Positions 22,801 to 34,570 of a stretch of DNA of 64,000 nucleotides are shown here, piece by piece; position 1 is the stretch's first letter; each line of letters begins with the position of its first letter. Location of the stretch: assembly GCA_000149265.1 (NCBI GenBank), contig CH003018.1:1218463-1282462 (forward strand). The letters run 5' to 3'. Origin of the DNA: Ciona savignyi. Its lineage: Eukaryota; Chordata; Ascidiacea; Phlebobranchia; Cionidae. The notes below the pieces were generated by a model. The model searched no databases. It worked only from the letters and a program-made list of their open reading frames with translations, and was not told the DNA's origin. A program made the translations under genes and the position numbers.

Positions 22801-25800
22801 TGCATCACCTTTGGTTTCGCTGCTTCGGATGGTGCAGGTCGAGGCCACACGGGTGCACTTGATCGCTTCTTAGCGATGCCAGTATCATTCTTGAACTTGT
22901 TTACAGCCTTTATGAATTATAACCAAGATAATTTAAGTAACTTGAAATCTTAAGTTTTAATAATTAGGTAAAAAAACATATTTAAGTCCAACTCAATCAA
23001 TATAATACTACACTACATAAATATTATTTTTATTTGTTAGCTCTTTCATTTTTGTTAGATCATTTTTACTGGTGGTGCTACACCAGGCTTTAAACTTTAA
23101 GTTGCATACTAATCCAATGTACAAACTAATACCATAATCTTAAACTAAATATAGAAACAGCGAAATCAAATTACTACATAAACATATTGCAAACATTTGT
23201 ATTGTACTATGTATTAGTTATAATAAAAACATAAATAATTAATTACTTAGTTATATAACATAAAATGACGTCATACATTTAAAAAAATTGTTAGCTCTGC
23301 AACTAATATTTTTTTCCCACGTCTGATTCTGTTATTACAGCAATAATCCTGATTTAATAAATATATCATACTACAAAATTACAGAGTAAAATGCATGAAA
23401 TATAAAGTAGCATAAAAACCTGTCGTAAAAACTTGTTAGCAATCAGCGAATCTGGTGAAATGTTATTTTTATGGCACGTCGGACATTTGTGATCTTCCGA
23501 ATCCAGCAATGCATTTCTAATACCTGTTTAAAGTAAAGAGAGTATTATACATACCATTTTATATCTTAGTATGACATTGACAACCGTCTGTAATATTAAT
23601 TATTCTATCAAATTTAAACCGCAGAAGTAATCATCACCCATCAAGTTGCATGCGAAGCATACCGACTTACATTCATCACAGTAGCTATTTCCACAGCATG
23701 GAATGACAACTGCATCCACGGCAAATCTTTACACAAGAGACAGATGAGTTCATCTGGTATCGGTTCATCTTCTTCTTCTTCCTCTGCTACCTCTGGTTGT
23801 GGAACAAAGGGAGGACGTTCCTTCTTTCCAACTTCATACCCTTTCCTAAATATAAAAAAAAAAATATTGACTTTTGAGTAACCAGCTATATAATACAAAT
23901 ATATTCCCCTATCGTGATTCACCTCAATTAACATTCTTGTTCACCTTTCTAAATGTTTTAACCAAATTGAACCTTTCCTACATGATTATATTATTTGGTG
24001 TGAAAAAAAGTGATCACTGATCTTCCAAAAAAATGGTCAACCTGGATATTCTGCATTTGCATTTTACTGCTTGTCTTATAATTCTATATTTGCTTTTAAG
24101 CAATATGGACAAAGGTAGATAAACACGGTAATATCATATTATATTTCCCGTGGATTATGGGCATTATGATTTTCGCTTACATTATTTTCTATCAACCTAT
24201 GTTCATTTGGAGTGTTCAGCTGTTTTATAGACTTGAAATTGCTAATGCAGGACATGTTTTTTTAAAAAAAAATTAAAAAGCTAATACAGGAGACAAAATA
24301 TTAGAGAGTCGTCTGATTATCTTGTGCCCGCTGCCGTGGTACCGTTGCTATTATTGTGTATTTAAGTAGAACTTTCTACAGTTTAAGTGAAACCCATTAT
24401 TCCATCAGGAACAGCCATCATTCACTGTTCTGGTTGTTCTGTATTGTACTTTATATTCACATTGCAAGCAAGATACAAGTTATAATCATACTTGTCCATA
24501 AATGGTACGACGTATTTCCCATCAGTAGTTAGCATTGCCCCCTTTGATTTCTGTGTAACTTCAATCATATGACTGCGTGGGATTCCAGTTGCATGTCGAT
24601 ACACCTTCTGCAGCCGGTCAGCTTCAATCTGTAACATTTGAATTTCAAATACCTATTGACGAGCAAAATCATGACAAAAATATGCTCTACTGATAAGGTA
24701 AATTATATAAAATTTTTAATAATTTGTTAACCCCCTTTACAAGTTCATTATGAATATACCAACCAGTTTAACAATACAAACTAATGGAACTTTTAATTAC
24801 CTTGGACATATTGCATTGTGTTGAATAATGTCCAATTTGATTACAGCGAAAGCATCTCATGGAGGCGGTCTGTACTGGGTTGACACTCGTGTATTTATTG
24901 TACGTTCCATGGCGAGGCGGCCGCATAAAACTGAATGCGAAGAAATATTAGTTACCAATACTGAATATCGATGAGAAATAATGGACATACTTGGAAGGAT
25001 CGTATTCATTGGTAGATTGTGCAATAGCAGCCTTGATTTTGTCTTCTTCAGATGCATTTGCTTCAGCAAGATTACTGGTCTGTTGTTTGTAACATAAAAA
25101 AACATTGAAATCCCCAAAAAATATATATGTAAAACAATCTATCCTGAATAAAAAAATGATAATGGTACAGCAGGGGTAATTAGTATTTGTTCGATGTGTA
25201 GTATAAAACGCATGTTTCAGGTAACTATTGCATAGCTATTAAATTCACTTTTATAACAATTATCAAACTTTCATTTTTTCACAACATTTTGCAAACTCAA
25301 ATTTGTGATGATATGATTAAATATTGAGGGGGTTATGGAGTCCTGACTTATCATGATAAAGACATATTGGGCAAAAAGGAATAATTTTTAATAAACATTT
25401 TAATAGGTTAGGTGAATTTAATCATGATAAAACACTAAATTCCAAATATGCACAGTAGAAATATATAATGAAGTGTACCTTGGATAATTCTTCAAAGCTA
25501 AGCACTGGTTGGGAGGAACCTGAATCCTTTGTTATAAACAAAGAGGAGAAATTATTAATAACTTGGTGTTTGATTTAAAGTTAATTCTTTCCAGGATAAA
25601 TGCTAAAGTGCTATTTAAAGTTAGTGCCTAAGTTTGTAAATTCTGTAGTGAGCTTGTTTGAATTAGACAAACTTTGAAGAGTTCTATATAGCTGCTCTTC
25701 CAATCTTTGGTTTTCCAGCTATTGCCGCTGTAATTACCTAATATCGCAGGAACATTGCATCTATATCATACCTGGTTTTGCTAAATTAAGTTTATATTAA

Positions 25801-28414
25801 TGTATAATTTAGCACCAGTATCTAATTTTAACAATGACATTTGTTTCACATTTTGTTCAAACTTACTATTACAACATTTTTTATTAACACAATTTTTTAA
25901 AACATCAATATCTTTTTCAAATATGTTACATAGAAGTTAGAATAACAAAAATATATTTATATTCCTGACAGGATGGGCGTTTCTACGCATCATATATATA
26001 TATATACAATCAGTTGTTTGAGGTTATTTTTATAAACTGTAGCAGGGTCAGTATTTTATTGGATTAAGGACAGGAGCCTCCAGTGTGATAAAATCTCTTA
26101 AAAAACCCTAAAAATTGCTTAATAGGTTTTTGAACTACTTTGTAATTGTACATATCATACAAACTGGTATATTATTGACAGTTGACACCAATATAAATAA
26201 GTCCGGCCCGTTGGTCTAACGGATAAGTGCGTCGCCTTTCAATCGAAAGGTTGCAGGTGCGAAACTGGTCGCTAGCTAGTCGGTTGTGTCCTTGGGCAAG
26301 GCACTTAATGGACATTGCCTGAACCCAGAGGATTAATGGGGTTCTACCAAATTGAAGGAACGTGTCTATCATATACAACACACTGCAATAGTTCCGGTAA
26401 CCCGACGATGGGCGCGAGGTGATCTGACGATTGCCGTGTGTTAACCCCCTTGGTTTTCCCATTCACGGGGATAAAGATGAATATCCTAATATGGTTTTGT
26501 AAACATGTTACAACTTAATTTTTAAAAATGTAGCAAATAAATTTTAAAAAAGGGACAACTGCTGTTGTGTATTCTGTTTTAACTTTCTGAGTTAAAAATA
26601 CTTTTTAATATTTTTGATTGAATATAAACATTTTGGCATTTGATAAACAAAATTATCCTCAATTTATTTAGAATAAATATATGGGTGAGGAAAATACTGA
26701 AAAACATAATTATAATTAAAATCATGATCAAACAAAAAATCTATAGCCATTATTAAAAATATCTTTTATCATGACAACATGCAAAGTTGAACCAATACAA
26801 AATAACCTAGGAGATGGCTGTGCTAATGGGCTAACTTATCATGTCGTATGTATGTACCTCAGAAAACTGGGCAACGATGCGATGTGTGCACTGTATTAAA
26901 AACTTTACCACAAAAGATCTGTACAATGCATTTATTCAATTAGGTATGAAAACTATCGGACAATAAAAGAAAATTAGGTAAACAAATTAATATCTCATAT
27001 ATTAATGATCTGTAAATAACAAATTAACTGCAGGACTATATAGCAAAATTCATCATTTGATAATCATCCCTCATAAAAACTAATGCTGTGCACTTTGCAA
27101 TATGGTAATAACTAGATATATATATTCATACATATACAAATTATGATAATACTGAAAAAAAACGCCATTTAACTTAATACAGAGAAAAATAGGAGACCAA
27201 TTCTGTCGCCATATTAAACAGCAATGGACATTGTTTAATAAAACGAAAATGCAAATACATAAAAACAAATGTATACAGATAAACTTGGCACAGTGCAATC
27301 TGTGTTATAGAATGGTATGCAAATATCTAATAACAAGGTTACCTGTAAAGCAACAACAAAACTAAACAAATAATGCACTTTAACACTCAATACAAATATA
27401 ATAATAAATGCATGTTTGGTAAGTATTTTTTGAAATGCGTGTATTTCAGAAGGTATAAATATAAAAAGTAAAAAAGTTTACATACTTGAGTTGATTTTGC
27501 TGCTATTGTATAAGAAGATGAAACACTTGCATCATTTCGTTTTCTACACAAATTAGGTAAATTATACCAGATTTAATAATGTAGCAGCATGCTAACGCTT
27601 ACTACTGGGAAAGATGCATTGTTGTACATACACCACAATGAGTAGGGCAATAGATAAAATGTAGTGTTACCATATACATACATTTATCATTAGCAACACA
27701 GTACCATGGAGGGTCCAGTTTCCTGGAATAAATTTATACACATTCGGTTGAAGCAACTTATGTTATTTCCCTTGCCCACATACGTTACTTGTGAGTTATA
27801 GGTTACCCTGTGCGTACGCCGTAAAAAGGAACATGGTGGAAAGATAATGCATAAGGTCGTTTAAAAATTAATTGAATTCATTATTATTTTTATAGACACT
27901 TACACAACATAAACTTTTGAATCTCTCACTGGACCAAGGGGAATTCTTCGCACTAAGACAGCTGTGTTCTTTGGTATGAGTGCGGATTCATCTTTATACA
28001 CTGAAAAACATTTACCTTTGGTAATAGAAGGCTTACGATGAATATTGACTAATCAGTTGTAATGTGACTTTTTATTTAATACTTCTTGTGTGTATTGGCC
28101 TAATAAAGAATAGAAAAATAAATAAGAAATGAGTGACCAAATGTATCATATATAGATATTTTGTGTTTAAACTAAAACATAAAGAGATAAAAAACATTTT
28201 TTTACGACGAATAATATAAAAAAGTACAAAAATTATAAAACGAAATACCTTGCAAGGTTTGTGCATTGGTTATATGTAGATCCAACTCTGTATGTTTAAG
28301 TTTCTGTTTTTCCATAATTGCCCTTTTAAGGTCAGTGAGGGATATATTGATCCCATCGAAGGTGACATTCTTGTACTCTGTACTACTGGAGAACTTGTAG
28401 TGTATGGCAGACAT
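16815..28414 (-). CDS. RBBP6: E3 ubiquitin-protein ligase RBBP6 (DWNN, CCHC zinc knuckle, RING, RS-rich tail)
   Basis: Exons from the start: 28414-28249, 28000-27904, 27543-27486, 25526-25479, 25079-24991, 24930-24801, 24628-24492, 23845-23671, 23523-23420, 22907-22492, 22231-21646, 21134-20975, 20656-20620, 20502-20350, 20220-20137, 20071-19928, 19699-17861 and 17715-16815. Phases agree throughout if one base is restored in exon 8. The product is then about 1,774 residues, against 1,792 in human RBBP6. The ubiquitin-like DWNN domain opens the protein (HYKFSSSTEYKNVTFDG). The zinc knuckle is Cys179/Cys182/His187/Cys192. The RING starts at Cys276/Cys279 and continues with IPCCGNSYCDE and HKCPTCH. 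Proline-rich, RS-rich and lysine-rich (KKKKKKKKKKRKHKHKKK) regions follow. RBBP6 acts in the nucleus in mRNA 3'-end cleavage/polyadenylation and ubiquitylates targets; family members bind p53 and Rb. Confidence 0.95.
20072..20136 (-). other. 65-base intron inside the RBBP6 RS region
   Basis: The upstream frame (ending SSYSSYTGSS) and the downstream RS frame (SSSSSRSPRRKEKRSKK) differ by one base over the continuous stretch 19928-20220. Removing 20072-20136, which begins GTGGGT and ends TTCCAG on the minus strand, restores one frame and the correct phase to the next exon. This is a much better explanation than a frameshift. Confidence 0.8.
22094..22150 (-). other. Possible 57-base optional intron in RBBP6
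   Basis: Within the exon 21646-22231 a segment starting GTTTGT and ending TTGTAG on the coding strand is 57 bases, has no stop and is a multiple of three. It can be spliced or retained without changing frame. If retained it adds 19 residues unlike their surroundings (YIKPRTSSVYNIVCC). Confidence 0.5.
26202..26488 (+). mobile_element. tRNA-derived SINE, copy 2 (best preserved)
   Basis: The tRNA-like head is clear: A-box region GTTGGTCTAACGGATAAGTG and B-box region GGTTGCAGGTGCGAAAC. The body and tail match copy 1 (GTCCTTGGGCAAGGCAC, CATTGCCTGAACCCAG, GTAACCCGACGATGGGCGCG, CACGGGGATAAA, GAATATCCTA). It lies in the RBBP6 intron between 25526 and 27486, antisense to the host gene. Confidence 0.85.
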
Positions 28415-29717
28415 TTCTTCTAGTATGTGACTTCAATCTTCTGTGTAAATCTTCAATATTCAATTTATTTTCTTCTTAACATGAATCCCTACTTCATCAC
28501 ACATTATATTTCACCAATGAAGTTGTTACATATCTTATGCCAATCTCACTGTTTTAATATACAAATGTTATGATAAGAAAAAAACGGGAGCATTACGAAT
28601 AAATTTTGAGCGTTCCGAATAAAACTAGAGTGTCAAATTTGTTTCAACAAATAACAGGGACGAGCTTTGGGGCAAAAACCTTGATTCCAAAGTTGTGCCC
28701 CAACACTCATGACTGTTATATTCTGTAAACGCAAATAATAGAAGCCTTTTTATTAGTCTTTAGTTTACATTGTAATGAACATGGCTTGTCAAAATATGTT
28801 GGTTTTTTGGCCTCCAAAGGGATAAATTACCTTCCTTGTCCTAATATGGCAAAGGATCCTTATTTCTCATGGTACCAATACCAGTATTATGATTTTTATA
28901 GGAATATCAAATTAATGTACTACTGTCACACTGGGTGTAGGAATGAGGCCTTTAGTTCTGTTTTGTGCACCACTGTTCTGTTTTATATCCATTTTCCATC
29001 ATAGTACTGTCACTGTAAGTCTCACTTTTAACTGAATTATCCTATGTAATTTTGTAGTAAAACAGTTTATAAGTCATTGCCTTATTCCCTTTCATTATTT
29101 GATTTTATTAAAAATCATAAGTAATTTTGTTTTAAAACCAAAAAAATGCCCAGGTTGGGCATTTTCTACCTCAGACTTTTTGAGTTTTCTGCTTTTAAAT
29201 AAACTTTATTTTTCTATCTCAAATTTATTGTAGTTTTATTTGAACATGTATTTTAGAATAGGGTTAATTCTAGATTGGAATAATTAGTTTATTTTTTCCT
29301 AGTAAAATAAATATTTATTATTATCAAAATGTTCTATTAAATTAAAGTAAAGGTGAAAACATAGGTAGTCATCGAGTCAGATGGCCTTAGAATAGCCAAC
29401 TATTCTCATTTATACATTTAAAATAAAAACAACACAAAAGATTACGCATGCAGACCAACATTTAATACTAGTGGTCCAGTACTATCTGATATTACAATTA
29501 ATTGGGATTTTTCACTAGATTTTCAAACTTATTATGTTATTTCCCATTTATATTGATGCACTTTCCAATTGCCAAGCCTTTCAGAATAAGAATAAGCCAA
29601 TCAGGTGGATGCTTGTTGTAGTATGTTTGGCACTAACTTCAGTTTTTATCAAGCTATTTTGACCATATATATTAAATGGCAAATCTTGAAATTACCATGA
29701 AAATTAAATTAATATTA
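28415..29717. other. 5' flank of RBBP6
   Basis: Probable promoter and 5' untranslated region of RBBP6 next to 28415; no specific promoter motif seen. The rest is AT-rich with no supportable gene. Confidence 0.45.
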
Positions 29718-29725
29718 CACTAGAA

Positions 29726-30197
29726 CAGCGGTTCCCAAACTTTTTTGTTGGCGGCGCCTTTTGTAAACTTATTAAACCTTGCGGCTCCCTCATAAAGCCA
29801 AAATTTTCAAACTGCATGTATTGTATATTGTATATCCAGACTATAGCATGCATTTGGATAACCATTAAAACTCTTTAAAACTATTCACTAAACTACTAAA
29901 GTGACGAACAGTCAATTAATGCAAAGCAGTTATATGACAAACCATTATTCGAAAACAATGCCATGTTAGTGAGCAAATAGTGGCAGATAACACCGAACAA
30001 TGGATTTTACAAGTAAAACGAATGCTGTATGCAGTGTATGGGGTTGCACACCAGGCTCAAACATCTCCAATTAACGTTTTACTGGTGTAACACACATGTA
30101 CTGTTTTTTGTGAAAAAAACAATAAATGCAGCAACTTCCGCATCCTTTATCGGCGCCCCTGGCAAAGTCTCGTCGGCGCCCAGTTTGGGAACCGCTG
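29726..30197. mobile_element. hAT-type MITE (472 bases) with intact target-site duplication
   Basis: Terminal inverted repeats CAGCGGTTCCCAAAC (29726-29740) and its exact reverse complement (30183-30197) fit the hAT superfamily signature CAG-GGTTC-CAAAC. The flanking 8-base direct repeat CACTAGAA is perfect (29718-29725 and 30198-30205), as expected for hAT insertion. There is no transposase, so the element is non-autonomous. The perfect duplication and matching ends indicate a relatively young insertion. Confidence 0.93.
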
Positions 30198-30205
30198 CAC
30201 TAGAA

Positions 30206-32186
30206 TATTAATTTTAAATAAAAAAAAATGTGAAGTCTATCGTGAAATTCTGTATAATCCGAACTAGGCCATTTTAAAGCAAAAATAATTAATAGTAGGT
30301 AAAAATTAAAAAAAAACATACTAGTAATCAATTAATCAAACATATTTATTTGATAAACGCACAAAGAATAAACACCACAAATATAAATTAAAAAGAAGTT
30401 TAACTAGGACACACCAAGAAGTAACAAAGGCACACTAAATAGATTTCAGTATTGACAATATAGACAAAGAAAAGCGAAACACAACTGGTATTACAACAAA
30501 ATATTAATCAAACAATCAATTTTATCTTTTGATTAATCTACTTTAGCATTTTATAAAACCGCTAAAATAAAAACAAAACATATTAAATATACACTAAAAG
30601 AAACATAGCCTAAAATTAAAACACAAAACATGAAAAAGAGTTACAACACATTATATGAAACAGAGAGGCACCGAAACAGCAAAGTTATCTAGTTCGGTTC
30701 TTCCTGGGAAAAAAATTACAAAAAAAACAACACAGCTTTATGTAACATAACTTTAAAAGTAAAACTGACATTATTCTAGCTTGACTATATAAGAAAGGTT
30801 AAGCTTTTTGACCTGCTTGGGATAAGAGTTAACTACCTAAAATCATTTGGACTAATGAGCTAACACACTTTTGTAATGTATGCATATCGTGGCAAAATGT
30901 AAGTGTACAAATCGTACCCATGACCAATTATCGATATAATTCAATTTATCTTTTAGTTTAATTTTTAATTTGAATCTTTAACCCAAGATTTAACCCTATA
31001 CCTGTATTTTTAGTTTATCCTTAATTAATAAATTGATTAAAAATTGTGGTTAAGATCTTTTAATTCCCATCTCGCTTGAAAACACGGTACATGTACTTTT
31101 TCCGAAAGCGACCTCAGCGTACCCAGAATGTCGATTAACTGTAAAGTAACATGAAATAATACATTTATCAAAACTTACCTTTGCCTAGTCAATGTTAATT
31201 TAATATCATCTTTCAACTGAACATATAAGGATGCGGGTGAATCGGTGACACTTTAATCTTACGCTGCATCTTTTGCTATTACTGTGCGTTTTTTCCATCT
31301 GTATAGGCCCATTTTTTGTATGTTAAAATTTTGATGTCAATATGAATTAAAAAATAACTCAGCACTCTGCCGTAAGCATGATAAAATTGTTGTACCACTG
31401 GCTGGATTCTGGACAGATTATATGACAGATTGTAAATTAGTCTGTGAGATTGCGATGTATAATTTTGTTAGTTGTGTTTCACCGATCAGTCTGCAATTAT
31501 GTTCCTCCAGACCAACTTTACGAAACAGTAGGCTAAATATCAACTTCTTGTCGATTACAGCAACGTTTTGTATTATTTGTGAATTGGAATGTTATAATTT
31601 TATAAAAAAGTGCTGTAATGGTATTAGAAATTTATTCGAATTAAGATTATAGCGGTAGGTTTATGCTACATTTCTGGCAACGCCGCAATGGGTACTTTCA
31701 TTTTGACAAATGACCGTTGTTTTTTCATCGTAGAGTTAAATTATCATGCAAGTTATAATCGAGAATGTTTCTCGGCCGATTGCCGCAATTGTTGGTCATG
31801 TTGTACACGAATCCATCGCGCTAACCGTTAGCTTTGCCTATTGTTGTTATAAAGTCGACGTGAGTGGCTACTATAGCGACCTCAGTTGAAGAGTTAACAA
31901 GAGCTCTTGATCCGAGCGGTCGAGCCTGATTTTCTCGATGATCTCGTTTTAAATGGTTCCAAAATTGACTCTTCATTCCCATCTGCGTAGTTGTCAAGCG
32001 TTAGTTTTGCTACTTAAATTCTACGGACTGCGATACATTAGCCAGAACTTAATATCATATAATCTACAGATTCAGCTTTAAGCACTGTATTAATAAGCAG
32101 GTACAGCCTAAATTTAAACGAATGGTTAATTTCGCTGTCGTTGTTGACCATGTAAACATTGAAAACGTAACCGTTCTGGCAATATT
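30206..32186. other. AT- and A-rich non-coding stretch
   Basis: Long A-rich runs between about 30300 and 30750 and no recognisable exon. The 5' flank of the gene at 32187 lies at the right end. Confidence 0.45.
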
Positions 32187-33314
32187 ATGACAGAGACACC
32201 TTCGAAAGCAATTCAGCAGCTGTCTCCGAAAATTCCAATAGCGCCCTTAAAAAGACGAAGACTCCGTCTAACTGAAAAGAACAATGTTTCAAAAACGGCG
32301 CAAGAATTTTTACTCGCTCTTCATGAAAAGCCTTGCATCTCTGCAATGAAGGAGGAAACACGCAAACCACTTCCGGCGATTGAATCAAAGAATCATCCTG
32401 ACTCTTTTTTAGAATTGCTTACAGAACAAACCAAACCAAGCGGCCAACGGACATTACGAAGTCGAACGAATGGTCTTGGTGACACTACAGATAAGAACAA
32501 CGAAACTTTTATCTTAGCCAAAGAAAAGAACAAATCTTGTTTCGATGCATCTACTAATGAGTTGCATCAATCAACCCGGCTTCGGCGGCGCAAGGAGAGA
32601 GTGGGAGAAAGTTCGATAACTTTAAAGGACAAAAATGAAATCAATGACGAAAGCACCACCAGAATTTCGCGTAAGAAAACAATAAGTCCTAGTGATCCTG
32701 AATCAAATACACCTTATTTTCATAAAACATTGGGGGATATATCTGATGGTAACACCTTGTGCACACCACCTAAAAGACAAAAAGGGAGAAGAAGCAGAAC
32801 CCGACCGACTGTCATCACGCCGATTCGAAACCTTTCGATAACAGGCGAATCAAAAGTATCCTCGTCGAATGAAGTGACTAACCTTGACAAATTTGGGAAC
32901 AATTGCAATGAATCTTGTCTACGTGATAACGGGTCAAATAAATTCAGTGAAAATTTGTTGGATTCTTACACCAGAACCCCAGACGATAAATCAGAAGGGA
33001 AAGAAGATCGTAGAAGAACCCGGGGAAGACGAAAGGATGCTGGTATACAGCGTATGTTATATAAAGATTCATCGGATTGCTGTGTGGCAAAAACTATCTT
33101 AGATGAAATGACCGACCTATCTGATGATTTAATGGGTACGTACTGCCCTTCACATTTCTCAGGAGAAAATCGAACAAAACTTACAATGAAAAGCAATTTC
33201 AGTAACCTGGGAGACAAAACGGACGTATCCGTCTCTCCACCACAACGTCATAAAAAAAGATTTCGCACACGGGACAAAGCAAGCGAAAATAATTCAAACT
33301 CTAACTCCAATTAA
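32187..33314 (+). CDS. Uncharacterised basic, disordered protein (375 codons)
   Basis: Single uninterrupted ATG-to-TAA frame of 375 codons, far longer than chance here, rich in Lys, Arg, Ser, Asn and Thr with no transmembrane segment. It has a bipartite-like basic start (PLKRRRLRL) and recurring units of the type S/T-P-P-x-R-x-K with RTR: TPPKRQKGRRSRTR and SPPQRHKKRFRTR. S/TP sites suggest proline-directed phosphorylation, and nuclear localisation is inferred. I do not recognise the family. Directly after the stop a second frame (to TAG at 33445-33447) continues with a protein-like sequence including LDDLFTNSEMEELG and RTFRKYLPPL, so the true C-terminus may be longer (see findings). Confidence 0.6.
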   Translation: MTETPSKAIQQLSPKIPIAPLKRRRLRLTEKNNVSKTAQEFLLALHEKPCISAMKEETRKPLPAIESKNHPDSFLELLTEQTKPSGQRTLRSRTNGLGDTTDKNNETFILAKEKNKSCFDASTNELHQSTRLRRRKERVGESSITLKDKNEINDESTTRISRKKTISPSDPESNTPYFHKTLGDISDGNTLCTPPKRQKGRRSRTRPTVITPIRNLSITGESKVSSSNEVTNLDKFGNNCNESCLRDNGSNKFSENLLDSYTRTPDDKSEGKEDRRRTRGRRKDAGIQRMLYKDSSDCCVAKTILDEMTDLSDDLMGTYCPSHFSGENRTKLTMKSNFSNLGDKTDVSVSPPQRHKKRFRTRDKASENNSNSNSN

Positions 33315-33447
33315 TTTTGATTCAAACTTAGATGATCTCTTCACCAATAGTGAAATGGAAGAGCTTGGCGGTAAAGGTACAATGCGGAGTAGAACTTTTC
33401 GGAAATACCTTCCACCTTTATCCGAATCGTTTTCAAACAGAAAATAG

Positions 33448-34570
33448 TACCGAGCTGTTTTGATTAGCTTACAACGTGTTAATTATAGGTGCCAAAAGCT
33501 GTAAAGTTTTGTTCTGTAGATAAAACTCCCGAGAGTATTGTGCACTCACGAGATACACAACGATTGTCGCCTTTGACATGACCATTAATGTGACCTTATC
33601 GCTTTAGAGAAATATAAATCTATAATGTTATTATCACGTTTGAATTTTGTCGCATCTCATATGATATATGAAATACATTTATATACATTGTTTGTATGTA
33701 TGCGTACTTAAAATGAGAAACAAATATACACAGCCTCCAATATCTTTCATGTTAAAGCTTTCCACATTAGGGAGATAAGCATGATGTTGGTACACATGCT
33801 GCATACGCTTGTTTATTATCTTATGCATAAGGGGGCATATAGTGCATATACGGGATATTACTCGTTGTTTTAAAGATATTTAAGTACGATGAGCAGGCGA
33901 TTTTTGTTAGGTGCTTGCCGTTTTGTCGATAAAGATAATCCAAAGCGAGGCAGGAACAATCAGAGATTTGTGGTTCGATTATCGAGCGTGGATTAAAATG
34001 GCAAACAGCCGCGGCTAAGGTTAATCGTCCAACACATTGAGACACCATGTTTTTACTGATTGAAATGCTGGTAACGTTGAGATTTTAACTTCACATCTGT
34101 TTCCTTTGTTTCTCTCTTTAATTTCGTGAACTTTTTCTTTCCATTTCTCTTCATCATTTCCTATTCTCTATCAGCAGATGTTCCTTATTCATGACAACTG
34201 GACGTAAGAGGGGTATCGTACTGAATGTCAACAAGACTGAGGCAGTTTCGTTATATTTAGTTTTTAAGTCAAAAAGTTTTAGAGTTTTTTAATCTAAAAG
34301 AATTGTTATATGTCAGCATTAAGATCAATAAGCTATGGCGACTAAAACGTGTTAAATGCGTGCTAATGTATTCAAATTCACATGCAAGCCCCATTGAAAA
34401 TACGACTAAATTGGTTATTGTATTTTTTGTCTCTCACAGCCAACAAATGACACCAGGTTGAGGTATTGTGTTCGTCCACGAGTTTGTTTCAACAGCGTGT
34501 GGCGAACCTAGAAGAATTGCGATGTGGGGAACCAATTAGTCTGATATTGTCGGATATACCTCGTATAAAG
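33448..34570. other. Intergenic stretch and 5' flank of IGSF9 gene A
   Basis: No supportable gene. A CTCTCACAG acceptor-like site at 34432-34440 may mark the start of a 5' untranslated exon leading into the ATG at 34571. Confidence 0.4.

Noticed and set aside
23700..23735. Programmed ribosomal frameshift in the RBBP6 RING
   Set aside because: No slippery heptamer of the X-XXY-YYZ type or downstream structure is evident, and the family does not use frameshifting; a sequence or allele indel is more likely.
28786..29004. 72-codon plus-strand frame upstream of RBBP6
   Set aside because: No splice sites, family features or poly(A) context; length is within chance.
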